A program made the position numbers and the translations under genes. From contig NZ_KE383969.1 in NCBI RefSeq assembly GCF_000423025.1, positions 24,742-88,741 on the forward strand: 64,000 nt of DNA, read 5' to 3'. Shown here in pieces: positions 44,888-52,433 of the stretch (its first letter is position 1; each line of letters begins with the position of its first letter). The notes beneath the pieces were generated by a model. That model made no database searches. It was not told the DNA's origin and saw only the letters and a program-made list of their open reading frames with translations. The DNA comes from Gordonia shandongensis DSM 45094 (lineage in GTDB: Bacteria > Actinomycetota > Actinomycetes > Mycobacteriales > Mycobacteriaceae).

Positions 44888-44968
44888 ATGCAACGAAGCC
44901 GTGAGCCGATGCTCACCCGCCGACTGGCGATCGACCTGTGTCGAATCGTCGACGGTTGCTGTCACTGA
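44888..44968 (+). CDS. Cysteine-rich leader peptide (cysteine-responsive attenuator)
   Basis: A 26-codon open frame, MQRSREPMLTRRLAIDL followed by CRIVDGCCH and stop. Three cysteines are present, including a Cys-Cys pair two codons before the end. In mycobacteria a leaderless polycysteine small ORF (Ms5788A/Rv0815A) precedes this same sulfurtransferase-sseC pair and senses cysteine by ribosome stalling at the Cys codons. The position, the leaderless promoter, the tandem Cys codons and the hairpin starting at the stop codon all fit that role here. The peptide is expected to act in cis and has no separate function. Confidence 0.85.
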   Translation: MQRSREPMLTRRLAIDLCRIVDGCCH

Positions 44969-45030
44969 CCGATGATCGCCCACGTCGGCGGCCCGCTGCG
45001 CGCCGGCCGTCGTCCCGGTCCGATCATCGG
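44969..45030 (+). promoter_or_regulatory. Attenuator hairpin of the sulfurtransferase operon
   Basis: CCGATGATCG (44969-44978) is complementary to CGATCATCGG (45021-45030), with a GC-rich inner segment. The left arm starts right after the leader stop codon, within the footprint of a ribosome stalled at the Cys codons. It would therefore free or expose the right arm, about 55 bases before the ribosome binding site AAGGAAA at 45080-45086. Confidence 0.65.
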
Positions 45031-45093
45031 ATCCCACCCCAGGTCCGCCGCCGGGTCCCTCCCGGTTCCGGCGGCTCGTGAAAGGAAACACCC

Positions 45094-45921
45094 ATGGCAC
45101 GCTCCGACGTCCTGGTCAGCGCCGACTGGGCTGAGCAGAACCTCACCACCGACTCCGTGGTCTTCGTCGAGGTCGACGAGGACACCTCGATCTACGACAC
45201 CAACCACCTGCCGGGTGCCATCCGCCTCGACTGGCGCAAGGACCTGCAGGACTCGCCCCGCCGCGACTTCCTCAACGCCGAGGACTTCTCCAAGCTCCTT
45301 AGCGAGCGCGGCGTCGCGAACGACGACACCGTCGTCCTCTACGGCGGCAACAACAACTGGTTCGCCGCGTACGCGTACTGGTACTTCAAGATCTACGGGC
45401 ACAAGGACGTCCGCCTGCTCGACGGTGGACGCAAGAAGTGGGAGCTCGACGGCCGCCCGCTGTCGTCCGACCCGGTGAACCGCCCGGCGACCGAGTACGT
45501 CGCCCAGGCGCCCGACAACTCGATCCGCGCCTTCCGCGACCAGGTGATCGACGCCATCGGCACCGTCAACATCGTCGACGTGCGCAGCCCCGACGAGTTC
45601 ACCGGCAAGATCTCCGCCCCGGCGCACCTGCCGCAGGAGCAGGCGCAGCAGCGCGGCCACGTCCCGGGGGCGATCAACATCCCGTGGTCGAAGGCCGCGA
45701 ACGAGGACGGCACGTTCAAGTCCGACGAGGAGCTCACCGCGCTCTACGCCGAGCAGGGATTCGACGACTCCCGCGACACGATCGCCTACTGCCGCATCGG
45801 CGAGCGTTCGAGCCACACCTGGTTCGTGCTGCAGGAGATCCTGGGCAAGAAGAACGTCAAGAACTACGACGGCAGCTGGGTCGAGTACGGCTCGCTGGTC
45901 GGCGCTCCGATCGAGCTCTGA
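45094..45921 (+). CDS. Thiosulfate sulfurtransferase (rhodanese), CysA2/SseA type
   Basis: A 275-residue two-domain rhodanese. The second domain has the active-site loop CRIGERSSH with nucleophile Cys233; the first domain lacks a cysteine there, which is normal. It transfers sulfane sulfur from thiosulfate to an acceptor. The AAGGAAA ribosome binding site lies 7 bases upstream. Its orthologues in mycobacteria are cysA2/cysA3 (Rv0815c/Rv3117), followed by sseC. Regulation by cysteine through the upstream leader is likely. The thiX gene that follows in M. tuberculosis is absent here. Confidence 0.94.
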   Translation: MARSDVLVSADWAEQNLTTDSVVFVEVDEDTSIYDTNHLPGAIRLDWRKDLQDSPRRDFLNAEDFSKLLSERGVANDDTVVLYGGNNNWFAAYAYWYFKIYGHKDVRLLDGGRKKWELDGRPLSSDPVNRPATEYVAQAPDNSIRAFRDQVIDAIGTVNIVDVRSPDEFTGKISAPAHLPQEQAQQRGHVPGAINIPWSKAANEDGTFKSDEELTALYAEQGFDDSRDTIAYCRIGERSSHTWFVLQEILGKKNVKNYDGSWVEYGSLVGAPIEL

Positions 45922-45955
45922 CCCGTCACCCGAGTCATCTGAGAGGAATACAGAC

Positions 45956-46261
45956 ATGTGTGGTGCACCCAAACAGGGGCAGACCCTTCCCGCCGGCGTC
46001 GACGCCGAGAAGGAGACCGTCCTGACCGGGCAGGTCCTCGACGGCTCCGGTGACCCCGTCGCCGGCGCGTTCGTGCGGCTGCTCGACGGGACCGGCGAGT
46101 TCACCGCCGAGGTGGTGGCGTCGGCGACCGGCGACTTCCGCTTCTTCGCCGCCCCGGGCAACTGGACGCTGCGCGCACTGAGCTCGCAGGGCAACGGCCA
46201 GACCGAGATCGCCCCGGAGGGCCCCGGCGTCCACGTCCACGACGTGACCGTCACCCGGTAG
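45956..46261 (+). CDS. sseC: SseC / DUF1416 sulfur-metabolism protein
   Basis: A 101-residue DUF1416 protein, MCGAPKQGQTLPAGVDAEKE then TVLTGQVLDGSGDPVAGAFVRLLD and ending HVHDVTVTR. The core is a beta-sandwich-like carboxypeptidase-regulatory fold. It starts with Met-Cys. It follows the sulfurtransferase by 34 bases with a GAGAGGAA ribosome site, as in M. tuberculosis (Rv0814c). The exact molecular role is not known. Confidence 0.93.
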   Translation: MCGAPKQGQTLPAGVDAEKETVLTGQVLDGSGDPVAGAFVRLLDGTGEFTAEVVASATGDFRFFAAPGNWTLRALSSQGNGQTEIAPEGPGVHVHDVTVTR

Positions 46262-46331
46262 GACGTCCCATCCGATGAGAGGTCCTGTTCGGTAGGAGTA
46301 TTCGGCAGGAGTCCTTCGTTTTCCAGAGGAG

Positions 46332-46359
46332 CCCCGGACCGCATGTGAGCGGGCCGGGG
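46332..46359 (+). terminator. Terminator of the sulfurtransferase-sseC unit
   Basis: An 11-bp stem with one mismatch (CCCCGGACCGC with GCGGGCCGGGG), six-base loop and following TTCTTC. It lies 70 bases after sseC. Upstream of it is a 12-base tandem direct repeat, TTCGG(T/C)AGGAGT at 46288-46312, of unknown meaning. Confidence 0.75.
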
Positions 46360-46443
46360 TTCTTCGCATCCGTCCGGGCTCGCGTCGGCCGCACCGCGCC
46401 GCGCGGTCGTAGGCTGGAATGGCGAGTCGATGAAGGGAGCACC

Positions 46444-46935
46444 ATGTCCATCAGCTTGGCCGAGGTCTTGACCGTCGAGCACCGCGCGATCGACGCCGGG
46501 ATCGAGAAGTTCGTCGCGACGCCGCCCGGGGCGTCGGTCGCCGAGTGGGCCGCGCCGCTGACCGACGCGATGACGGCCCTGCGCCGGCACATCTACCTCG
46601 AGGAGGAGTTGGTGTTCCCACAGCTGAGCACGGGCCCGCTGATGATGCCGATCATGGTGATGCTGCGCGAGCACGGCGACATGTGGCGCACCATGGCGTC
46701 GCTCGACGCGGCACTGGCCGCCGACGACGTCGACGTCGAGCCCCAGCGCGGCGAGGTGATCTCGGCGTGCACGGCGATGCTCGCCCTGTTGGAGGCGCAC
46801 AACAGCAAGGAGGAGCCGGTGATCTACCCGCACCTCGACGCCGATCTCGACGAGGACGCCCAGGCGTTCCTCCGCGACTTCCTCGACGGCGGCACGATGC
46901 CCGACGGTTGGGAGTGCGCGAAAGCCGCCGCCTGA
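46444..46935 (+). CDS. Hemerythrin HHE domain protein
   Basis: A 163-residue four-helix protein with candidate di-iron ligands His13 (EHRAID), His49 and Glu53 (RRHIYLEEELVFP), His77 (REHGDMW), His119 and Glu123 (AHNSKEEPVIYPH) and His130. Hemerythrin-like proteins bind oxygen, NO or iron. The start ATG 46444 follows AAGGGAG. It stands alone; a tandem 18-bp repeat and palindrome copy B lie immediately after its stop codon. Confidence 0.87.
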   Translation: MSISLAEVLTVEHRAIDAGIEKFVATPPGASVAEWAAPLTDAMTALRRHIYLEEELVFPQLSTGPLMMPIMVMLREHGDMWRTMASLDAALAADDVDVEPQRGEVISACTAMLALLEAHNSKEEPVIYPHLDADLDEDAQAFLRDFLDGGTMPDGWECAKAAA

Positions 46936-46937
46936 CC

Positions 46938-46991
46938 CAGCCCTCCCGCGTCACCCAGCCCTCCCGCGTCACTCAGCCCTCCCGCGTCACC
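46938..46991. repeat. 18-bp tandem repeat (three units)
   Basis: Three consecutive copies of CAGCCCTCCCGCGTCACC, the middle one ending in T. The unit contains the outer arm TCCCGCGTCA of the 68-bp palindrome, and the last copy is the left arm of palindrome copy B, so the arm was multiplied locally. Confidence 0.85.
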
Positions 46992-47046
46992 CAGGCCCGT
47001 CCGCGGCCGATCAACCGGCCGCGCCCGTGGTCGTCTGACGCGGGAG
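46979..47046. repeat. 68-bp nested palindromic repeat, copy B (inverted)
   Basis: Outer arms CTCCCGCGTCA and TGACGCGGGAG enclose an inner 8-bp hairpin CGCGGCCG/CGGCCGCG. It is 68 bases long. Its reverse complement aligns with copy C over the full length (about 54 of 68 identical by eye). It lies between the hemerythrin gene and the AbiEi-like gene. Confidence 0.85.
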
Positions 47047-47085
47047 CGCAGCGCGGTCAGACGGGCGCGGTCAGATGCGGCGCGG

Positions 47086-48015
47086 TCAGACGGCGACGCC
47101 GAACCGGGGCAGGACGGTCCGGAGCATCGGGACCAGCCGACGCTGTTCGAGGGAGGCCCAGGTCCACCGGATCACCTCCAGGCCGAGGGCACGCAGCGCA
47201 CCCTCGCGCTCCTTCTCGCGCAGGAGTGCGTCGAGGGGCCGCTCCCCGGGCCGCAGGTACCGCTCGTATTTGACGCGGCCGTCGAACTCACCGATCACCA
47301 CGCCGTCCCAGTCGAAGTCGCAGCGCGCCTCGCGCCCGTCGTCGAGGACGTGCACGGACTGCAGGTCGGGGCACGGCAGTGACGCCTCGATCATCTGCGC
47401 ACGACTCCACGACTCCCCCGGCGACTCCGACCGGCCGTCGGCGAACCCGTACGCGTACCGGGCCCGTCCGACCCCGACGCGCCGTCGACGGAGGTGCTCG
47501 CGAATCTGCTCGTCGGGCGTCCCGGCGGCGAGCGCGGCGTCGAACACGGCGAGCGCGCGGGCGAAGTCGACGCCGCGCGCCACGTCGACGGCCGTTCGCG
47601 CCGGGCTGGTGACGCGGACGCCGCCGACCTCGACGACGTCGCCGTCCCCGAACAGTCCCGGGTGGGTCCGTCGCTCGTGGCGGATCGTGCCGCCGCTCTC
47701 GCGGCCACTCGTGACGTGCACGTGCGTCAGCGACGGGCGCAGCAGCGGCCACCCGTGGATCACGGCGGCCGACTCGTGGCTCAGCACGGGTGACGGACCG
47801 TCCGACGGCGCCGTCGCCGCGGCGATGCACCGCAGGCCGTACAGGTACTGACCGGGGAAGTCGGCGCCGCGCACCCGCGACGCCTCCGCGTAGACGCCGC
47901 GGGCGACGTGCGCCAGTGCGCCCGAGCGGAGGGCCCGGGTGATCTCGCGGACGGGCACCCCCGTGTCGAGCAGCTCGGTGCGTCGGATGAGGCCGTTCTC
48001 GTCGGTGGTCCACAT
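47086..48015 (-). CDS. AbiEi-like winged-helix protein with DUF559-like C-terminus
   Basis: A 309-residue protein. The N-terminus (about 1-60, NGLIRRTELLDTGVPVREITRAL, HVARGVYAE) resembles the winged-helix of AbiEi antitoxins and related type IV toxin-antitoxin regulators. The C-terminus contains CDFDWDGVVIGEFDGRVKYER, a PD-(D/E)xK-like arrangement found in DUF559/Vsr-related proteins. No AbiEii-like nucleotidyltransferase gene lies nearby, so it is an orphan. The gene is bracketed by inverted copies of the 68-bp palindrome (B downstream, C upstream). ATG 48015 is the first plausible start; the frame stays open to 48507 but is low complexity. Confidence 0.8.
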   Translation of the reverse strand: MWTTDENGLIRRTELLDTGVPVREITRALRSGALAHVARGVYAEASRVRGADFPGQYLYGLRCIAAATAPSDGPSPVLSHESAAVIHGWPLLRPSLTHVHVTSGRESGGTIRHERRTHPGLFGDGDVVEVGGVRVTSPARTAVDVARGVDFARALAVFDAALAAGTPDEQIREHLRRRRVGVGRARYAYGFADGRSESPGESWSRAQMIEASLPCPDLQSVHVLDDGREARCDFDWDGVVIGEFDGRVKYERYLRPGERPLDALLREKEREGALRALGLEVIRWTWASLEQRRLVPMLRTVLPRFGVAV

Positions 48016-48068
48016 ACTCAGTTGGACGCGGGCGGCGCCGTTCCGGTTCCGACCGCCATCCACAGCCG

Positions 48069-48136
48069 CTCCCGCGTCACTCGAGAACGTCCGCGGCCGG
48101 TTGATCGACCGCGGCTGTGCTCCAGTGACGCGGGAG
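48069..48136. repeat. 68-bp nested palindromic repeat, copy C
   Basis: Outer arms CTCCCGCGTCAC and GTGACGCGGGAG, inner GTCCGCGGCC and CCGCGG at the same spacing as copy A. It is 68 bases and in the same orientation as copy A, opposite to copy B. It lies just upstream of the AbiEi-like gene start and next to a G-rich tract. Confidence 0.85.
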
Positions 48137-48237
48137 CGGGTGGGGCGGCGGGGCGGCGGCGCAGCGGGGCGGGTGCGGGGCGGGGGCGCAGCGGGGCGGG
48201 GGGGCGAGCGGGTGGGGCGAGATGCGGCGGGGGCGCC
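48130..48237 (+). repeat. G-rich tract with quadruplex potential
   Basis: About 108 bases dominated by GGGG and GGGGG runs separated by short C-containing spacers on the plus strand. Numerous combinations satisfy the G3+N1-7 quadruplex pattern. It covers the region where the -35 element of the following small gene would lie. Confidence 0.7.
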
Positions 48238-48245
48238 TCGGTGGG

Positions 48246-48251
48246 TAAAGT
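48246..48251 (+). promoter_or_regulatory. -10 element of the small membrane protein gene
   Basis: TAAAGT, 7 bases before the ATG at 48259, again predicting a leaderless mRNA. The -35 position is in the G-rich tract. Confidence 0.5.
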
Positions 48252-48258
48252 CGAGCGC

Positions 48259-48357
48259 ATGGTGCTCTTCTTCGAAATCCTGCTCGGGCTCGCGACCGTG
48301 CTGATCATCTGGTTCGCGCTCTACACCGTCTACCGACTGGTGAACGACGAATCGTGA
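48259..48357 (+). CDS. 32-residue single-helix membrane protein
   Basis: [19 protein letters not shown] then [13 protein letters not shown]. One hydrophobic helix covers nearly the whole peptide, followed by a short polar end. Its stop overlaps the GTG of the FABP-like gene (GTGA), so the two are translationally coupled. There is no known family. The start is supported by the -10 element and by the abrupt onset of hydrophobic sequence. Confidence 0.7.
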   Translation: MVLFFEILLGLATVLIIWFALYTVYRLVNDES

Positions 48358-48971
48358 CCCGCTCCGGTAACGAGGCGATCTCCGACGCCGAGCAGCGCGC
48401 TCAGGAGACGGCCGGCAAGAACCTGCCGTCGTTCGGCGACCTCCCCGTGCCCGCGGACACCGCGAACCTCCGCGAGGGCGCGGACCTGCACGACGGTCTG
48501 CTCGCACTCCTGCCGCTCGTCGGCGTCTGGGAGGGACAGGGCGAGGGTCACGACCCGCAGACCGGCGAGGACTACCCGTTCGGTCAGCAGATCATCGTCG
48601 CGCACGACGGCGGCAACTACCTCACGTGGCAGTCCCGCTCGTGGGTGCTCGACGAGGACGGCGCCTACGTGCGCCCCGACCTGCGGGAAGCCGGCTTCTG
48701 GCGGATCAGCGAGAGCGACGACATCGAGCTGATGCTGACCCACGCCGAGGGCTCCATCGAGCTGTACTACGGGCGCCCGATCAACCAGACGTCGTGGAAT
48801 CTGACGACCGACGTCACCATCCGCACCGAGACCGGCGCGCACACCGGGGGCGCCAAACGCCTGTACGGTCTGGTGCCCGACGGCGACCTCGCCTACGTCG
48901 AGGAGCGCGTCGATCCCGAGGGCGAGCTCACCCCGCGTCTGTCGGCGAAACTGCGCCGCGTCATCGGCTGA
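48354..48971 (+). CDS. FABP-like / nitrobindin-family protein (DUF1794)
   Basis: A 205-residue beta-barrel protein with the nitrobindin motif GVWEGQGEG and the barrel strands of the DUF1794/THAP4 family. Related nitrobindins bind heme and isomerise peroxynitrite using a C-terminal His ligand in a PHLSA-type segment. Here the segment reads [12 protein letters not shown], Arg replacing that His, so heme binding is doubtful, as noted for the ferric nitrobindin-like relatives of Rv0813c. A lipid or other small-molecule role is possible. The gene begins at GTG 48354 within the stop of the small membrane gene. Its end overlaps cydC by 11 bases. Confidence 0.85.
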   Translation: MTRSGNEAISDAEQRAQETAGKNLPSFGDLPVPADTANLREGADLHDGLLALLPLVGVWEGQGEGHDPQTGEDYPFGQQIIVAHDGGNYLTWQSRSWVLDEDGAYVRPDLREAGFWRISESDDIELMLTHAEGSIELYYGRPINQTSWNLTTDVTIRTETGAHTGGAKRLYGLVPDGDLAYVEERVDPEGELTPRLSAKLRRVIG

Positions 48972-50742
48972 GGCCCACCGGCTCCCCGTTCCGCGCGGAC
49001 ACGTCCGCCGCACGTTCCGAGGTCAGGCGCAGCACCGGCGCCGCGATCCCGGTCACGTCCTGGTGGGTGACGACGACGACCGTCCGCGACCCGAACAGAC
49101 TCGACTCGCCGTCGGCGCACAGTGCCGCGAGCACCGCCGCCGCATCGGCGGCGTCGAGGTGTTCGGTCGGCTCGTCGAGTACGACGATCGGCGCCGGGTG
49201 CAGCAGTCCCCGCGCCAGCAGGAGACGACGCCGTTGACCGCCGCTGACCGCCGACTCGCCGCCGGTGAGCACGGTGTCGAGTCCATCGGGCAGGCCCCGC
49301 AACCACGGTCCGAGACCCACGCGTTCGACGGCGGCGAGCATCTCGGTCTCGGTCGCGTCGCCGCGCGCGACGCGCAGGTTCTCGCGGACCGTGGTGGAGA
49401 AGACGTGCGCGTCCTGGGCGAGATAGACCACCGATCGACGCGGGTCGCCGGATGCTCCGGTGTCGCCGGACACCAGCGTCCGTCCCGACCGGGCCGGGAG
49501 CAGTCCGGCGAGGGTGAGCAGCAGCGTCGACTTGCCGACACCGCTGGGGCCGGTGACGACGAGGCGCGCGCCCGGCGGAAGATCGACGTCGAGCGGGCCG
49601 CCGATCGTCTCGTCCCAGCCCCACCGGAGGTCGCGGGCGGTGAGCGTCACGGGCCGCGGGTCGACGGTCGGATCACCCCCGCCCCCGGCGGCGTCCACGT
49701 CACCACCGCCCCCGGCGGCGTCCACGTCACCGCCGATCAGGTCGAGGACGCGGCGCGCCGCCTGCCGTCCGCTCTCCCACGCCAGGCCGGCCTCGGTGAG
49801 CGCGGCGGTGGTCTCGAATGACGACAGCGGCAGCAGCAGGAGGACACCGAACACCATCGGGGTGACGCCGTCGCCCGAGGAGACGTCGGCGAGCGACCCC
49901 GTCAGTCCGGATGCCAGGTCGACGGCGATGATCGCGGCGGCCATCACGCTGACGGCCAGCGAGAGCGGGGTGACGGCCTGCGCGGCCGCCTGCCAGCGCA
50001 TGCCGCCCTCCTGTGCGTCCTCGGTCCGACGGTCGGCGTCGCGCACCGCGGCCAGCATCGCCTCCCGGGAGCCGGTGACCGCCAGTTCCGGCCCGTGCCA
50101 CAGGAGGGTCGTCGCGGCCTGCGCCGCGTCTTCGCGGGCTCGTGCGGCGGCGCGCACCCGACGGGCGGCACCGTGCGTCGCCCACCGCGGTGCGACGACG
50201 CCGCTCGCCAGCAGTGCGGCGGCGAGGACCAGCGCGGCCGGCGGGGACACCGACGCCATGATCGCCACCGCGCTGAGGGAGGTGACCGCACCGACCGCCA
50301 TCGGGACGAGTCCGCGGATCACCGCCGACCCGATCTCGTCGACGTCGTCGGCCGTCCGCGACAGCAGTTCGGCGCGGCGAAGTCCCACGGTGCGTGCGGC
50401 GTCGCCGTCGGCCAGCGCCCGGTAGACGCGCACGCGCGCCCGAGCCATCGCGGCGAGGGCGACGTCGTGGGTGGCCAATCGCTCCAGGTAGCGGAACACC
50501 CCGCGGCCGATGCCGAGGCCGCGGACGGCGGTGACCGCGACCGACAGGTAGAGGACCGGCGGCATCTGCCAGGCACGGGTGATCAGCCATGCCGAGAGTG
50601 CGGCCAGACCGAGTGCGGCGAGCGCCCCGGCGACCCCGAGCAGGATCGGGACCGCCAGCGCGCGCCCGCGCATCCCGGTGAGGGCGAGTGCGGCGAGCAT
50701 CGGGTCGCGCGGGCGTCCGGTGCGGCCGGTGTCAGACGGCAT
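48961..50742 (-). CDS. cydC: Thiol reductant ABC exporter subunit CydC
   Basis: A 593-residue half-transporter: six helices (1-310), then an ABC domain with Walker [10 protein letters not shown], signature VSGGQRRR and Walker [12 protein letters not shown]. With CydD it exports cysteine/glutathione-like thiols (mycothiol or cysteine here, inferred) needed for cytochrome bd assembly. A 9-residue unit (GGGGDVDAA) occurs twice between the membrane and ATPase domains, from a tandem 27-bp DNA repeat near 49676-49735. ATG 50742 overlaps the cydD stop by 11 bases. The 3' end overlaps the convergent FABP-like gene. Confidence 0.9.
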   Translation of the reverse strand: MPSDTGRTGRPRDPMLAALALTGMRGRALAVPILLGVAGALAALGLAALSAWLITRAWQMPPVLYLSVAVTAVRGLGIGRGVFRYLERLATHDVALAAMARARVRVYRALADGDAARTVGLRRAELLSRTADDVDEIGSAVIRGLVPMAVGAVTSLSAVAIMASVSPPAALVLAAALLASGVVAPRWATHGAARRVRAAARAREDAAQAATTLLWHGPELAVTGSREAMLAAVRDADRRTEDAQEGGMRWQAAAQAVTPLSLAVSVMAAAIIAVDLASGLTGSLADVSSGDGVTPMVFGVLLLLPLSSFETTAALTEAGLAWESGRQAARRVLDLIGGDVDAAGGGGDVDAAGGGGDPTVDPRPVTLTARDLRWGWDETIGGPLDVDLPPGARLVVTGPSGVGKSTLLLTLAGLLPARSGRTLVSGDTGASGDPRRSVVYLAQDAHVFSTTVRENLRVARGDATETEMLAAVERVGLGPWLRGLPDGLDTVLTGGESAVSGGQRRRLLLARGLLHPAPIVVLDEPTEHLDAADAAAVLAALCADGESSLFGSRTVVVVTHQDVTGIAAPVLRLTSERAADVSARNGEPVGLSR

Positions 50743-52429
50743 CGCGGGCCTCCTGCGGTGTGTGCGCCGGGGCGATGACCCGATCGGCGGCGGCGAGGAC
50801 CTCGGGGCGGTGCGAGACGACCAGCACGGTGTCGCCGTCGCGGGCCCGGCGGATCAGGGTGTCCAGGACGCGGCGCCCGGTCTCGTCGTCGAGGTGCGCG
50901 GTCGGCTCGTCGAGGAGGAGCAGCGGCGCAGGCGACGCGAGGGTGCGGGTGAGGGCGAGGCGTTGGACCTGCCCCGCCGACAGGCCCGCTCCCCCGGCGC
51001 CGAGGAGCGTCTGCGACCCGTCGGGGAGGTCGGCGAGCACGTCGGTGAACGCCGACGCACGAGCCGCGGCGGTCAGGGCCCGCTCGTCGAGAGCTCCGTC
51101 GCCGCGGGCGTCGAAGAGCGCCAGGTTCTCGGCGACGGTTCCCGGCACGACGACGGGATGCTGTGGCAGCCAGGCTATCTGGGCCGTGTACTCGTCACGG
51201 TCGAGGTCGGTGACGGCGACGCCGCCCACGCGGACGCATCCGGCGTCGGGCCGCTCGAGTCCGAGGACGGCCGCGAGGGTCGTCGACTTGCCGCTCCCGT
51301 TGGGTCCGGTGAGGACGGTGAGCTCTCCCGGCGCGACCGTGGCGGTGAACGCGTGCGGCGCCCAGCCGTCGCGGCCGCGGACGCCGAGATCGTCGAACTG
51401 GATCGCGGCACCGGCGACGCGCACCGACCGGCCGGCGCCGGTCGACCGGTGGGGAGCGTCGATGAGGTCGAGGACGTCGTCGGCGGCCGCGACTCCGTCC
51501 TCGGCGTTGTGGAACTGTGCGCCGACCTGCCGCAGCGGCAGGTAGGCCTCGGGCGCCAGGACGAGCGCGAGCACCCCGGCGTACAGGCTCATCTCCCCGA
51601 AGACGAGGCGCAGCCCGATGCTGACCGCGACGAGTGCCACCGACAGCGTCGCCAGGAGTTCGAGGACGGCCCCGGAGAGGAATGCGATGCGCAGCGACGA
51701 CATGGTGCTGCGTCGCAGGTCGTCGCCGAGGGCCGAGACCCGGGCCGCCGGACCGCGGGCGCGGCCCAGCGCGCGGAGGGTCGGCAGCCCGGTCATGAGG
51801 TCGACGAGCTGTGACGTCTGCCGGCTCATCGCGTCGAGTTTGCGGCGCGTCCGATCGCGGGTGACGAGTCCGATGAGGACCATGAAGATCGGGATGAGCG
51901 GGATGGTGACGACGATGATCACCGCCGACACCCAGTCGGTCCAGGCGATCACGCCGATCACGACGGGTGTCACCAGGACGGTCGACGCGAGCGCGGGCAG
52001 ATAACCGGAGAGGTAGTCCGAGAGCCGGTCGAGGCCGCGCAGGACGACGGTGAGCGCGTGATCGCGCCGGGCCAGCAGTGTCCGCGGCGATGTCCGGTCG
52101 GGGTCGGTGACCGCCGTGAGGGCGGCGACCCGCAGTTCGTCGATGGTGCGGTGGGCCGCCCGTCGCGCGTACCGGTCGGCGGCGTAGCGCATCGCCGCCC
52201 GCCCGCTCAACGCGACGGCGAGCACCGTCAACGTCCCCGCCTGGGCGCCGAAGCCGCGGCGTGTGGGATCGGTGACGAGGTCGGCGAGCAGTCCGGCGAG
52301 CGCGACGGCCGCGACGACGGCGGCCAGCAGGTCGCCGAGGGTGAACGCCGAGGCCGCGACGACGTACCGCCGGGCCGATCGGGAGGCGCGGAGCAGACGC
52401 GGGTCGAGCGGCGGCCTGCGGTCGGTCAT
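50732..52429 (-). CDS. cydD: Thiol reductant ABC exporter subunit CydD
   Basis: A 565-residue ABC half-transporter with a six-helix membrane domain and an ATPase with Walker A GPNGSGKST, signature LSAGQVQR and Walker B LLLDEPTAHLD. It pairs with CydC. The gene starts 4 bases after cydB and is the third of the minus-strand cydABDC operon. Upstream position of cydD relative to cydC is the common actinobacterial order. Confidence 0.9.
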   Translation of the reverse strand: MTDRRPPLDPRLLRASRSARRYVVAASAFTLGDLLAAVVAAVALAGLLADLVTDPTRRGFGAQAGTLTVLAVALSGRAAMRYAADRYARRAAHRTIDELRVAALTAVTDPDRTSPRTLLARRDHALTVVLRGLDRLSDYLSGYLPALASTVLVTPVVIGVIAWTDWVSAVIIVVTIPLIPIFMVLIGLVTRDRTRRKLDAMSRQTSQLVDLMTGLPTLRALGRARGPAARVSALGDDLRRSTMSSLRIAFLSGAVLELLATLSVALVAVSIGLRLVFGEMSLYAGVLALVLAPEAYLPLRQVGAQFHNAEDGVAAADDVLDLIDAPHRSTGAGRSVRVAGAAIQFDDLGVRGRDGWAPHAFTATVAPGELTVLTGPNGSGKSTTLAAVLGLERPDAGCVRVGGVAVTDLDRDEYTAQIAWLPQHPVVVPGTVAENLALFDARGDGALDERALTAAARASAFTDVLADLPDGSQTLLGAGGAGLSAGQVQRLALTRTLASPAPLLLLDEPTAHLDDETGRRVLDTLIRRARDGDTVLVVSHRPEVLAAADRVIAPAHTPQEARDAV

Positions 52430-52433
52430 CGTC

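Noticed and set aside
46979..48136. Insertion sequence around the AbiEi-like gene
   Set aside because: No transposase gene is present between the inverted repeats; it is recorded as a repeat-flanked cassette only.
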